DNA of 64,000 nt from Colletes latitarsis (lineage: Eukaryota; Arthropoda; Insecta; Hymenoptera; Colletidae), in the NCBI RefSeq assembly GCF_051014445.1, contig NC_135136.1:27856001-27920000 (forward strand). The letters run 5' to 3'. Both the position numbers and the translations under genes were made by a program. Of the stretch, positions 35,717-48,586 are shown one piece after another (the stretch's first letter is position 1; every line of letters starts with the position of its first letter). A model generated the notes under the pieces. The model saw nothing but the letters and a program-made list of their open reading frames with translations. It was not told the origin of the DNA and did no database searches.

Positions 35717-37461
35717 CAATGGTCCAGTGACAACGGGATTTGACTTTTGAAATCTTATTAATGCAAAAAATTAATACCAAGTAAAATACAAATAGGTCTC
35801 TTTTCTTGAATCGTGTAAAATAGGAGTTGAGTGTAATTTAACCTTTGGAAATCTGTCATTTAAGCTGTATTAGTTACATCGATGATACATAGACTGGACA
35901 ATTGGTTTTTGTTTTAAAATCGATCCTTTTGCGATTGGTATTTAGGTAGGTAAGAGCGGCGCGATGCTCGGACGCATGAAAATGCAATTTCACCCCCGTT
36001 GTAATCAGGCGCATTGTCTTTTACTACTGTCCAATGATCGTTAAAACGTAACAATGCTCATTGAAGCAGCGCAATTACAGCCCAGAGCTTCGTCAGCTCT
36101 CATGTCAATGTTTGTTGAATTGTAGTCAACGTTTTGTTGCAACACCGCTGACAGATAGTAAATTAATATTTTCCATATTAATAATACATTTTACTACGGA
36201 ACGTTGCGATGATTGATATTGCTGATGCAAATGAAGCAGCATTATACAAATCTACACGAATCGATTAATTCGCCACGTTCAATGGTAATACAATATTTTG
36301 CTATTCAAACGAATACAAATCAATTATAATATTCTGCAATTGTCATGATCGTTGCATTTACTATGGTAATTTTATAAATGTACATTTTCCAACGTTTCGT
36401 TACTCATAGGCAGTTAAAAAAAATATTTTCATAACTACTTGAAGCTATTGACGTTATTCCAAAATCCGTTGCCAGGATTGTACAAAAATTAATTGCTGTG
36501 ATACTTATGTAACAATTCATTAAATTAAAATAAAATTTACATGTCGTATAAATTAATTTATACGTACATTTTAATTTACATAATGTCCATATTCTAAAAA
36601 ATGTTAAGTATCTCAACAGCCTTGAAGCTGGCGAGCCATATCGAGTCAAGCGGTTTAATCGATCATTGTAAGATGATCACAGTCAACAAAAATTATTCAA
36701 TAATTGTTCACATTCTATTTTCTTATGGTATCACGTTCCACTTAGTCCAGGACTGACCTGTCTTTCTCCTTACACGAAGTAACGATTGCACCTGAGGTCC
36801 ATACTAAATGTTAGGTATTAGGAAAACATATAACCTGTTTACTTTGTTAACCACGTGGGTTTAAAGACACAGACACAAACGTTCATCAATAATCGTATTG
36901 AATCGAAAAAATGTTTTCTTTTCAACGAAAAATTGATAGCAAAATAGTGTTAAAATAAATATGTTTCTTTCATAACGATAAAGAAAACAAAGCAATGACC
37001 GTTTACTGGATTAGTTTACCTAAGATCGACGCTACTGATGTAACAAAGCGAATAAAAAAGAACTATTTAACATTTACTTATAACAAGGGATTGTAAACAC
37101 CGTTCTTTTATCGAAACATGTTTATAGTAAAGTTTCTACTTACAAGAATTAGAATTTCTATGCCTCTTTGTCTTGATATTATTCAATTTGTAAACAGAAG
37201 TATTGCTCAATCGCTATAGTGACTAAATCTTCGATCGAGAATGAAAAATACGTCGAAACTTTGCATGGTTGAGTTCTTTCGTTATAGTATTCACTTAAAA
37301 CGTTCTTCCCAAGATTATCGAAGAAGTTTGAAGAATCATGATCACTTTACACGAGACACTTTAGATATACTGTGACGACAGTTTCCGTACTCGCCAACAG
37401 AGGACAACGCTTTCTCACAAGTAGATACTCGACCGACCATTGAACATCCCCGCGTCTAAGA
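35717..37461. other. Non-coding DNA, no gene seen
   Basis: Mostly AT-rich. The segment 36043-36153 recurs at 38874 and is listed separately. No other repeat, motif or gene recognised. Confidence 0.45.
36043..36153 (+). repeat. Dispersed direct repeat, copy 1
   Basis: AAAACGTAACAATGCTCATT, then GCAGC-CAATTACAG, GTCAGC, GTCAATGTTT, GTTGCAAC and GCTGACAG occur in the same order as at 38874-38966. The copies differ by small gaps. No termini, tail or coding capacity seen. Could be an old SINE-like or MITE fragment, or a duplicated regulatory block. Confidence 0.65.
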
Positions 37462-38007
37462 TAAGGCCTGTTGTTTTTTTTTTATTGAATGCTGTGTAAC
37501 CCTCTACAGGATTATTAGCAACGCATATAACTGCATAATACAAATAGGATATATAACTACATTGGGATTATCTGCATACAGTTAACGATACAAAATTATA
37601 AATTACAGAAAATCAGCAGCTGATTTAGATTAAATATATATACAACGCTTCTCTAGGAATTTGAAGATAACCATTAGCGAGGAGATACTTGGTCGAAAAG
37701 AAAAGTGTTAACCGTGTAAGGGGGGAAAAAATTTAATGAACATAGTTTAGCAATCGATTCGCTTCTGCCAACATCAAACTATGGACATTGCCAGATAATA
37801 TGATTAGGCTCTTGTTCAAGATAGCCGCAATCACATTTGGGATCAGAGACAAGGTTGATTTTATAAAGAGAGGAGGCCAGTTGGATATGGTTAGCACGCA
37901 ATCTGTTAACAAAGGTAATACATTTTCTGGGGAGAAATTTATGTGTGAACCATGGAACAGACAGAGAATTATAATACCTTTCGAAATATTGTGAGGTAAG
38001 GCCTGTT
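37462..38007 (-). mobile_element. 5'-truncated LINE insertion with 11-bp target duplication
   Basis: TAAGGCCTGTT occurs at 37462-37472 and again at 37997-38007. The 524 bp between, read on the minus strand, begin inside a non-LTR retrotransposon ORF, pass a stop, and finish with AATAAA and a run of ten A (complement of 37474-37483) directly against the duplication. This is the classic product of target-primed reverse transcription. The perfect duplication suggests the insertion is relatively recent compared with other elements here. Confidence 0.85.
37735..37996 (-). pseudogene. LINE ORF2 C-terminal fragment (post-RT/RNase H, zinc motif)
   Basis: On the minus strand a frame gives YYNSLSVPWFTHKFLP, FVNRLRANHIQLASSLY, then DPKCDCGYLEQEPNHIIWQC and P followed by an in-frame stop. 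NRLR--H--L--SLY and C-CG--E---HI-W-CP are hallmarks of the C-terminal end of Jockey/I/LOA-type LINE ORF2 proteins, downstream of the RNase H region. The stop after -QCP and the truncation upstream make it dead. The family differs from the RT remnants at 14.7 and 22.7 kb. Confidence 0.82.
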
Positions 38008-38226
38008 TAATTACTGATGATTTCATCAGCAGACCCAAGACGAAACGCTCCCCTCTTCTTTTTCCCTTTTCTTTCCTCCTCTTATCCCAAGAAAGAGGGC
38101 GAAGACAGTCGCCACGTTACACAAATAAATAATTTTCTATTACGTTCGTCCCGAAGCGAGTCCCCTTAGGCAGCTATTCCGAAATAAAGTCACTGTGCAT
38201 CACGTTTGACGCACGGGAACGTTATA

Positions 38227-38619
38227 GTCCGGGCCACGATATAGCGAGGTCGTAAACTCGAATGGATGTCAAAGTTTACACGTTTCAGCTCCCGGAACAA
38301 GTGAATTAACAGAAATACGAACAGCTAAGGACCTTACACCATGGTCAAGGCCGTACGAAGAAATGTTTTATCTAGTGTCACCATTTTTAGAGGTATCGTA
38401 ACAGGTAAAGGTCTTACTCGAGTCTTTAATATCTTAATTTACCTGCTTATAATATATGCATGTAGAAAATGAAAAAAGGTAGTGCAGTTACGGACACAGA
38501 AAGACATTCAGAAAGGCACCCTCAAGCAAGATGTCATGTACGATCCTAAGTGCAGCAGCAGTAGTCGGTCCCAACCCTCAAAAGTTTACTTTACGACCTT
38601 GCTATATCGTGGCCCGGAC
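38227..38619. mobile_element. MITE, GTCCGGGCCACGATATAGC family, copy 1
   Basis: The left end GTCCGGGCCACGATATAGCG (running into AGGTCGTAAAC) is mirrored at the right end (GTTTAC-TTACGACCTTGC then TATATCGTGGCCCGGAC). TA/TATA flanks both ends. The 393-bp interior matches the copy at 48587-48982 in inverted orientation along its whole length. No coding capacity. A TA target suggests Tc1/mariner or PIF-type mobilisation; which one was not determined. Confidence 0.88.
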
Positions 38620-39700
38620 TATACATGGAAGACAATCGTGCGCCATATATGACACACAGACAAGAAAAAAGTTAAAGGATAAAGAGAAAACTCAATAAAA
38701 AAGCCTTTTGTGCCGATGTTATAATTTGGAAAGTCGGATTAAACGCTGTCAACGCCAACGCATCCAATCAGTCACCGGAAACCGGAAATCTGCCATAAAC
38801 TTCCAACAGCCACCGAAAGGGGTTCCCATCGAATTCGATCCGATTGTCTCCGCGGTCGTACCGATTGCTTATCGAAACGTAACAATGCTCATTGAGACAG
38901 CATAATTACAGGGTCAGCCAGCATACGTCAATGTTTACGTGACGCGTGTGCAACGCGTGGCTGACAGCCTCCCCGATGCAACGCAACCCCTTGTTTCGCG
39001 AACAATCACCGGGGATAAGGGTGAAGATACACGCGCGATGCTGTGCCTGAATATCTATTACTCGTCTTTTCAAATCACCCGGTCACACGGAAAAAAAACA
39101 GCCCGGTCGTTACTTCCTGTTGTGCCTTCTGAATTCCATACGACGCTCGCTGCCGTTTGTCAAGAGTAATCGACGCGGAAAACGAGGGCAAGAAACGCCG
39201 GGGGGATTTCTGACGAACATCTTCAAATGGAAGCAAAATCAACTGGCACTCGGTAAAACTGGGAAGACATTAGAAATAAAACGATCCTTACAACTAGGAT
39301 CTAGACTTAGGTTGAAACCTATTTACTTTGAGAGGCCTTTTATAATTCGGTGAAATATGAATGTTGTGTTTCAGAAATACATGTAAAATATTTAAGGAGC
39401 TTCATATTCGTTAAATTCGCGAAAATGAAAAGGTTTGTATACTCATCTCCTTTGTTAATATAGTGTATAAAAAAACTTCGTATATAACTGAAAATGAAAA
39501 TACCTTGTTACAAACTTGTTGAATTAGTTTAAACAATAAACGATGTGTTCAAATCATATTGCACTTATTGAACATCGAATAAAACATGAATCACATATTT
39601 AAATTTGTGAATTAGTTCTAAAAATATTATTGTTTGGAATTCTAAACATTGCTTATTGTCGGTCGGCTTAGGACGCGTACTTTATTTTTCGAATATTAAT
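38620..39700. other. Non-coding DNA, no gene seen
   Basis: A CpG-rich block at about 38720-39300 includes the second copy of the dispersed repeat (38874-38966). Several short open frames are present without domain motifs. Confidence 0.4.
38874..38966 (+). repeat. Dispersed direct repeat, copy 2
   Basis: Diverged copy of 36043-36153 with shared words AAACGTAACAATGCTCATTG, AATTACAG, GTCAATGTTT, TGCAAC and GCTGACAG. It is about 18 bp shorter owing to gaps in the centre and right half. Confidence 0.65.
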
Positions 39701-39739
39701 AGTACGAGGGCTTAAACCCCTCCAAATCACTTAACTGCA

Positions 39740-40957
39740 TGGAATTTACCGGATTTACTTAAGGGAGGGAAACTACTGTGACGGATTGAAAAAATCGAAA
39801 TTTTTGTTATCTCTTTTCAATACTTGAGAGTTTAAGGATGACCCCCTAAAATATTAAAGTAAAATTTGCAAAAATGACAAGGCGACAGAAGATTTACAAT
39901 AAATGTAGAAAATGTAATATGCGTAACCCTTAAAACTAACAGCTTTTTACTTCGGGAGATTTATTTCAAACTCTTTTATTATTTTTACTGTGCTAAAGGT
40001 TTCATATGAATGGGAAGTGTATTGATCAAGATAACTATGTAAATTAAGAGTATTCAGTCGAGAATGATAAAGTGGCGTGAATGAACTGTATCGATATACG
40101 ACTACAATGGTTTAATTGACAATTTATTTAACCGTAATTTAATTTAAGGGTTATTAGAAATAATGGAAGTCCTCGACATGAAAATTGGACACGCTTCGCT
40201 TTTCCGCTGCTGAGCGAAAACACAAAACAGCGACGCATGACGTTCGATTGAAGGAAAAAGGAGATATAAATGAAGGAGATGACGATGATCTTTCTACAAA
40301 GGATATGTTTTAGGGTCCTGAAGTGGATGCCCTTTAGAAAGTTTAAAAACTCCAACGTTATTTCATAGATAATTTGGTGCAAAACTTTAAATGCGTTTTT
40401 CTCAAAACCTCATTTTTCAAATTGGGCAGCTCAATAACTCAGTCAATTTTCATACGATTTACTTAAAATTTTGTATGATGGTACCTAATACTATTATTTT
40501 CAGTTGTACGTAAGGAATTTTCGATTGAATAATTAGTATCGACGTGGAGTTAAAAGAAATATTGATTTTGTCACAGTTTTTTCAGATTTTTCCTTCAAAG
40601 TTTCACCATTTTATAATAAATAATTATTTTTTCAAATCCGTACGTGCAACTGAAGCTACTGTCTTATACTTTAAGAAAATTGCATGATTTCTTGTTTCAA
40701 AACTTGCAGTGAAAAATTACACGTCCGACCGTTTCTAACAAATTTTTGAAGGCCACTCACACTGATTCCTATTATAGCTATAATAATTAATATTTTTATA
40801 CGAAATTTTTACAAGAAGTAGTTCAAGAAATGTACTTTTGAAAACATTAAACATTTATCAGAAGAAGTTTCATAGTTACGCCCAAAAAATTCTTGAAAAT
40901 TGCCTTTATTTTCAGCCATCACAGTGGTTTTCCCCTTTAATTTTACGGAATTTGCAA
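39740..40957. mobile_element. Inverted-repeat element, ~1.2 kb, family unknown
   Basis: The left arm (39740-39793: GGAATTTACCGGATTTACTT then AAGGGAGGGAAACTACTGTG) is matched in reverse complement at 40908-40956 (GCAAATTCCGTAAAATTAAA then GGGGAAAACCACTGTGATGG). The arms are only about three-quarters identical by eye and no target duplication is evident, so exact ends are uncertain. The interior is AT-rich with no coding capacity. A possible related fragment lies at about 43430-43690, which shares the GTGGTTTTCCCC word and an ill-matched stretch before it. Confidence 0.5.
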
Positions 40958-41214
40958 CTTTACCATCTTACTGCCTCGCTTGACTATAGAAATTGACGTA
41001 TACTAAATCCATTAGGCGACGCGCACACTAATTAGTTTCCAGAGGCACCTTAGGTCCAGATATCTGCACCTTTGACATCGCAGCCGATTACCCCCGTACG
41101 AACCCTTAGTGGGTGGGACTTGTATTTTAGAGAGGACTGGCCCATGAAGGATGGGCAAACTCCGATTTGCTAATTAAAACACCTCCAATAATACGATTTA
41201 TATATTTAAAACAA

Positions 41215-41425
41215 CGACCGAAAAGGACGAACTTAGATTGAATTCAGAATTTGGATTCTGTAAGAATTTATAGAACTTTGCAATTGTATTAAGATTTCAG
41301 GATTGAACTAAGATTGAACTCAGATTGAATTTAGATTTGCAAGAATTTCAGAATTTGTGAGATTGTACAGTATTTTAAAGATTTTACAAGAATTTGTGAG
41401 AACTTTGTAAGAATTCAACTGAACT
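41215..41425. repeat. Degenerate short tandem repeat
   Basis: AGATTGAA(T/C)TCAGA and AAGAATTT(G/A)TGAGA words recur many times with imperfect spacing between 41215 and 41425. There is no fixed period. It is low-complexity DNA produced by slippage and point change. Confidence 0.55.
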
Positions 41426-44400
41426 GTTTGTATACCCGTATATCATCATTGTCCATTTTCTGTTAACTTGTTGTATAGTTATATTATAAAATTTATAAAT
41501 TAATTATTGTGTTGGCAAATAAGTGTTTTTTTTTCTATTTGCTAAATAATCGGCTCTATGAACTTTGTGGGAGTCAACAATTGATCTGTATGAAGTGCCA
41601 AGGTGTTAGTAAAAAAATTAAGATCGCGAACTTCGATAATATTTATTTCGCATTATTATAATTTGACACGTTAAGATAGATGATCTTCTCTCCTACAGCA
41701 TTACCTAGGTTATGTATTCATATTAGGTACATCTCACACCATTCAGTAGCAGTGGTAATACGTTCACATATGTCACTAGACAAATGACAACCTCCTCCCT
41801 ATAATCCTATGGGGAAGGCAGCTACCGTTAGAAGCAATATTGTGTCAATCACAGTTTCGAACGGACGTATTACGTCCACCATCATGCTTGGTGTTCGCTT
41901 CGTTTACACGTGAATAAGCATGAATGAAGGTGTGAACGGTAATGTATCGCTAACCTACGTATAGATAAAAATTTGTTTTATGGCTTAGTAATATTTATTA
42001 TCTTTGTTGTAATTATAAAACGCAGCAGTTCTAGAAATTAAATGGAAAGGAAAAAAAATATATAAAAAATTATATATAAAAAAATACTTAATATTTCTTC
42101 AATTAGTCCATTACAAATATTTTGTATATACTGCCAAAATTTATAAATAAAAATTCTCCAGTGATCAATTTTGTTTATTCCATGCTAATAAGATTTGTTT
42201 ATTCTAATCTATCGTCTCTTTTTATAGTAAAAATAAATTTAAAAATTCCGACAAAACGGATATCCAAACCAGAAACGTAAGACCAAGATTAATTTCTAAT
42301 ATCAGTACTTGTTTTGGTGGTCAACTCAATTTCTTACTTATTCGCTAGTCAGTAGGATAGTTACTTCTATTTCGTCAATAGATTCTTTTAAATATAATAC
42401 ATCTAAAGTTAAATGTTTGATTACGGGTAATACAGAATATATTCAGACAAAATTACTCAAAACGTATTGGATCTTCTTACCAAACACAGGACTTTTCAGT
42501 ATGCAAAACTTTCAGATGCAATTCTGAGTTAGAAAATATTAACTTGCACTTCGCTGATATTGTAAAAACAATTCTTAAATATGTACAGTATTTTTATTTG
42601 TGTACTATCGTACGTACGAAATTTAAAGTTTATCTTCGACAGTCAATAATTCGTACAAAGAAACAGAAACGAATTACGTAGAATTGTATCAGATCATAAA
42701 GAATGCATTAATAACACTGTGTAATAGCGGAATACTCGAATGAAATACTTTGACGCGAAATATTTAAGAGGTTAATGGATTCGCCAGCTCCTCGAGAACC
42801 GTAATTAAAATTCTCTAATGAAAAATTCATGAAAAATGAACGAGAACACTAACTTCGATGAACGTACCAAAGACTTAAACTTTTTACGAGCAAGCGTCCA
42901 CAAAGAAGCTTTACAACCTTCAACCTACCGGTACCTAATCGATTTTACCAGTAATTATTAATTACATTGACGGAGCAGATGATCGATTGAATAACTAGAA
43001 AAAAAATTAGTTTCCAGAAAATAAAAAAGAAATTAAACCTAGAACAAGAATCTGTTACATAGCGTTAACGATCGTTGTGCATATTTCTTTATTTCATGTA
43101 TTTATTTGAAGAATCCGTACATACTTGAAGCTGTACAAAATATTCGTTTAACAAAAAAATGTGTACGTCAATTATACAAGCAACTCCTTTGTGCGGATAG
43201 AATAAAAAATATCGGTTTTTAATTTGTTGAACAATGTTGCCTCACTTCAAAAAATCTAAAAAAATTTAGAATAAATAATGCTTTAACTGTTTAAAAAATC
43301 AATATTTGTAAACTTTTTAATTTTTTTTTAAATCAGAACTGTAATCAAAAATTTTTAAAAAATTCTTTAACATGTATCTCAACATCTAGAATATCTTTGA
43401 TTTTTACATAATTTTCAATACATATAGAACAAACATTATAATAAATAAACTGAAAATCACGTTTTACCCTATTACTATTACTACTCCTACAGTAAAGATA
43501 GAGTTTAAGGTCATTTTTTATCTACTTAACTTTTCTGAAAAAAGTATTTTTTTTAAACTAATTTATAAACATCTAAAAACCATGCAACTTTACTTGAAAC
43601 ATTTTTCAATATCTTTGGTGATTAAGATTTATACAAGCATAAATTAAATGTTCTGACAAAAGGGGTGGTTTTCCCCTCGAATCTGAATTACTATAGAGTA
43701 ACTATACATATATGGCACAGTTGTTAAGATGAACTAACGAACATTTGTACAAGATTCTATCGAAATCAGTGTGTAATAGTTCACACTGTTCTCTTGATAA
43801 TTGCAGACCTTACGAAGACTAAAATATCTGACCTAGTACAATCCGTAATTCCTTTCAGGACTGATCTCTTTTTCTTCCTACAATACTGTCGTCCTAAGCC
43901 AAAAAGACGTTACAAACTGCCAATCACGTTAGATGGGAGGACCCTAATTGCTATAACTAAAATAAAAAAAAGTTACAGAATGATTGTACCGGATATGATC
44001 GCGGACTTTCTTTCAAGAAGTTGTAAATTTCTCAAGTCGCGAACCCGGTTTGCTCGTTCGGCAAATTAATGTCGTCGGAGCAGATTACGTATAAATAATG
44101 CACTGAGATAGCGGTTTTGTGTGTTCTTTTATTTGGTTTGCTCAGGTTGACTTTGCAGACTTTGCAAAAAGTGACATTTTTGACGATGCTCGTGGTTTAC
44201 ATAATCTCGGTTCTATTGCTATTGGTGGAAAATGTTGTGGATGGGGATGTACAAATTTTGACTGATTGGTGGCTGACGGTAGTAGTGGGTGCGACTATTT
44301 CTAACTGTAAGGGGAAATGCACGGCGTAGGGATTTTCCGTTCGGGGAAAGTTCCGGAGGTCCCTGGTGTCGAAAACAATGTAGTGTCCAAAAAAATGCTA

Positions 44401-45791
44401 AAGTGGCCGATGGCAGCTCACGTGCGCTGCAAATGTTACGCTTTTAGGGTTTCTGGCTTTCGTAGAAATTATGTAACAATGGATCGGTCGGGGACTCGAG
44501 AGTGGTTCGACCGTTGTCTTTGTTGACGAACGAAGGCACGCTAGCCGTAGCCATAAAGCCCGTAGACAAAGTCGTGGGCCCGGATACACGCCTGAACAAT
44601 GATAATTATTTTATCAACTAAAATGTGTCATGTGTTAAACACTTTCTTTAATTATTCATAACTCGAAAACTAAGGAGTATAGGACAAGTATTTTACTTTA
44701 TTTTAGTGAGTAGATTTAGCTCCTTGAATATTTACATATATCAGCACGCGATAATGGAAAATGGAAAATTGAACCAGAAAACGATAAAAAAAAAGTATAT
44801 ATCTAGATTCGTCTACTGGAGGCTGTTGAAGAGTTCAAAGTTTCTCGATGCCGAAGTTTCCAGCACACAGACGCAAACGAAGCCGTTTCCTTTCCGCGGA
44901 GTCGATGATGAATAAGCAACACCGAACTCAGGGGTATCGTTGAGATTTGACACGAGCAAACACTCCCAGCTTTTGAGGCACTCAGAATAGAGTACACAGC
45001 TACGGCGGAAGTAACTTATTCATGCAAATTTCTCATGATGTTCCTTATTCCCCATCAAAGAAGCCGATTGCAGCGTTGTTCTTGCTTACGTAACCGGCTG
45101 ATTCGCGTTTGCGCGCGAATCGCGTTGTTTCAACGGTTCCACGGTGCAGCAACGAGGACAATGCTCTTGCGTGAACACGATAGCAAGGATAAATTTCTGG
45201 CAACCGGAAACGCTGAAAGTGCGTACTCGAGTGCTCGACGAATTACGTTCGAATAAGCAAGACAAATTTCACAGTCTTAATCAAGCGTCTATTAATGTCT
45301 ATTCGAATATTGAAATACGAAATTTAATGCTCAATAATCATTTTATTATAAATAATGATCGAAACAACATACTTTTATATAACAATTTTAACGATTTTTA
45401 TACAACATTTAAAAATGCCAAATTTGTATCGAAGTTATCAAGTCATCATGTTTATATTTTTACTGTTTTTGAGTCTTCTTATGGTTATTAATGTGTTTTG
45501 AAGTGGTGGAACAATGTTCAAAAACTTAAAATCCTTATTTGGTTAGATTATTGTCTTAAAAATTTGGTTGATCATGTTTACATTAGTTTTAGCAAATTGA
45601 TATGATTAGTAATGTACAATTTCTTTAGATTTTTTGAGGTGTGTCATAATCAAAAAGATTACAAAGTAATATTTTGTTTCTGTAGGGAAAGGGATAGCAT
45701 ATATTCATATGATAGAAATATTTTATTCGTTAAATGAATACTATATGTATACAATCCAAATATTTTTAAATGAGCCAATTCGATTGATATA
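41426..45791. other. Mostly AT-rich non-coding DNA
   Basis: No gene recognised. A GC-richer block at about 43900-44620 contains three overlapping short frames (60-90 codons) on both strands without motifs; it may be an old element or LTR-like segment, but no paired ends were found. A second CpG-richer block lies at 44900-45260. The segment 43430-43690 weakly resembles the right part of the 39.7-kb inverted-repeat element. Confidence 0.4.
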
Positions 45792-46436
45792 CAGGGTGTT
45801 CGGTCATCTCTGGAAAAAATTTTAATCGAAGATTCTAGAGGCCACAATAAGACGAAAATCAAGAATACCAATTTTTTGATGGAGGCTTCGTTAAGAAGTT
45901 ATTAATGTTTAAACTTCCGCCAGAACTGAATTTTTTTCTCGAAAATGCGCAGGAATTCGAGTGTATGTTTATTCACCAAAAATAATTGTAATTGAACCCC
46001 ACAATCGAAAATAATTTTTCCAAAACGATTTGTAATTTTCTTTTTCGCCGAAAAATTTGTCCACCTTCCTGAATTTTTTTTCTCGAAAGTGCGTAGGATT
46101 TCGGAGGTATGTGTATTCACCAAAAATGGTTGTATTTGACTCCAGAACCTAGAAATAATTTTTTTAGAACGATTCGAAATTTTTTTTTCGCTGAGTTTAG
46201 GCACCTACCCAAATTTGTTTCTCGGAAGTGGGTACGATTCCGGGGGTATGTGTATTCATCGAAAATGATTGTAATTGATCTCCCCAACCAAAAATAATTT
46301 TTTCAGAATGATTTGAAATTTTTTAATAACTTTTTAACGAAGCCTCAGTCAAGAAATTGATATTCTTGATTTTGGTCTTATTTTGGCCTCTAGAATCTCC
46401 CATTAAAATTTTCCCCAGGGGTGACCGAACACCCTG
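45792..46436. mobile_element. Main TIR family, medium copy (645 bp)
   Basis: Left end CAGGGTGTTCGGTCATCTCT after TA; right end GGTGACCGAACACCCTG before TATA. Three ~135-bp internal units follow each other (TTTTTTTCTCGAAAATGCGC, TTTTTTTTCTCGAAAGTGCG, TTTGTTTCTCGGAAGTGGGT), each followed by a CACCAAAA/CATCGAAAA word. No unique long-copy block is present, so this copy is made of TIRs plus units only. Confidence 0.9.
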
Positions 46437-48586
46437 TATAATTTTACCTTTGATAAATCTACATTTCACTAAAATTTTTACCGCATTTTTGCAAACCCTA
46501 TCCGTAATCGACACTGAACCCAATTATATTGCTTTCGTAAACTGTGCATTACTCGTCGGAGTCGCGTTTCCCCCAAGCCTAAACCAGCGATAACCGCGAT
46601 GAAAGTGATTCGCACCAGCAACTTTTCATCAACGAGCGTCCGAGAAAATGGACACCGAAATTCCGTTCTTTTGACGGCGAGATTGATCGACACGGGCAGT
46701 TTAAAGCGCACGCACGTGTTTGATAAAACAACAAAATTACCTGCCGGAACCGCGACCAGTTCACGACAAAGGGGCCGAACCGAAACTCCCAGCCCAGAGC
46801 AGCTTTTAATACTAATGGCCAACTATGTGCCAACTTGGCTCCCGAATGGCAAAGCTCCCGGTGTTTCTGACTCCCGCAACACGCATACCGTTTCGCTGCA
46901 AGCCTGACCTAGTTGATCGCCGAAGCACTCTGCAGATTCAATTTAATCTTACGACCGGATCAAGCCGCGAGCTTAGATTGCGTTCGGAGCCACAGGAACC
47001 TCTGACTCTGCCATAAGGAATCTAATAATTAGATTGTTGCGAGACGAAACGAAACACGATGCGCCATTGGTATGGGGGATTCGTCGTTCTGGTCGCGACT
47101 CTCCAGAGAAACGAACGATAGAAAACTTATCGAGGAGAAACTTCAACCGACAGGATGATTGTTCGATCAAACTTTACTAACAACGCTTTGCAAGCGACTT
47201 TTTAACTCGATTTTCATCGAATCGTAACGATTCTTTGTTGCTTAGCACGGATTTGAGAGAGAATTTCACGCTTCGTTTTTCAAATATTAAAATAAATTCA
47301 GAGAAAGTTAAATTACATAAAACTACAAGCTACGAAGTACTTTGTTTACTCGATCTAAGAATTAAATTTTTAGCTGTTTACTGTAAAGTATTTTGATAAT
47401 GATAATAATAACCCTATAATGGTAACCCTATTTGAGTATACACTACAGAATATTCTGTATACAATACAGAAAAATAAAATAAGAATTACAAATAGTATGA
47501 TTTATGGTATGGTTAATAATTTTTTTCTGAATAGGCTCTGTGAATTTGAAAAAATATCTAAATTTTATTCTATAACTGAAATTTTAATTATTAAACGCGT
47601 AGGGAATAAATAATTGTTAGAAAGTTGTTATAAAGCGAACCACGCGAAGATCTCCAATATAAAGCAATACAATAATATAAAATAGATAAATTAATTTAAT
47701 AGCAGGAACACTCATACAACATATTTACTATGTGGATGAGTAAAATGTTTACTCTACACCTATACATAAAAATATCTAATCACAAAATACTATTTTGTAA
47801 ATTATTTCATTTGTTATACTGTTGTAGTTCAAAGTATTTTTCCTTCGTGCTGCCAAGGGACTAAAGAATTAATTACAATAAAAATGAATAGTTTAAATAG
47901 AAAATTTCAAAGTATGCCTTGGACGTAAAATGTTTGCTAAAGGTGTGATCTAACTTCTCTTGTTCGTATCGAGAGCACAGCACTTTTAACTTCGACTTTT
48001 AGTTCAGAGACGCTGATTCGCGAAGCGCTGCATCGTAATCCTATATTTACGCTGGAAAGCATAGATGTTAAATTTTCACTGCACACACGAGAAGATTTTC
48101 TCTTTTTTTTTCATTTATCTCTTATTTTCCGGTCGACGGTACCGTTACCTTCCCTTCAGTGAAACTTTCAAGCTGAAAGAGTATCAACACTGTCACGGTG
48201 ACACGTTAATCTACGAAGTGCCACACTCTTGAAGGAATACCTCGATGAAAGTTTCCGAAGCGCCTTTGAAACTCCCTGTCCTTTACAAAACGCTTTGAGC
48301 CTCGCATCAGGCCTTTTCAATGATGCAACCCGCTTGATTCAGTTTTTGACCCAGAAAAACATTTTACCGGTACACCTCGCCCTCCCCTCGCTCATTGGCC
48401 TCGCGTAACTTTTTTCTTGCTTTCCGGGCGAAAAACTTCCTCGAAGAAAGAAGATCTTAGGATCCGGTGCAGCGTCGGTCGAATGAAAACATTCTGCTCA
48501 AAAACGAAAGGCTGTGTATCGGAAAGTTGTCCAACCAATTAGCTGTCATGGTTTCTATTCACCAACCAAACGTATTTAACCGTATA
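46437..48586. other. Non-coding; CpG-rich block then AT-rich DNA
   Basis: About 46530-47170 is CpG-rich and open in several frames on both strands without domain motifs; it could be regulatory or an unrecognised exon. About 47290-47940 is very AT-rich. About 47970-48540 is again GC-richer. No gene could be supported. Confidence 0.4.

Noticed and set aside
43900..44620. Possible LTR or old gene in a GC-richer block
   Set aside because: Short frames on both strands without motif, and no paired terminal repeats.
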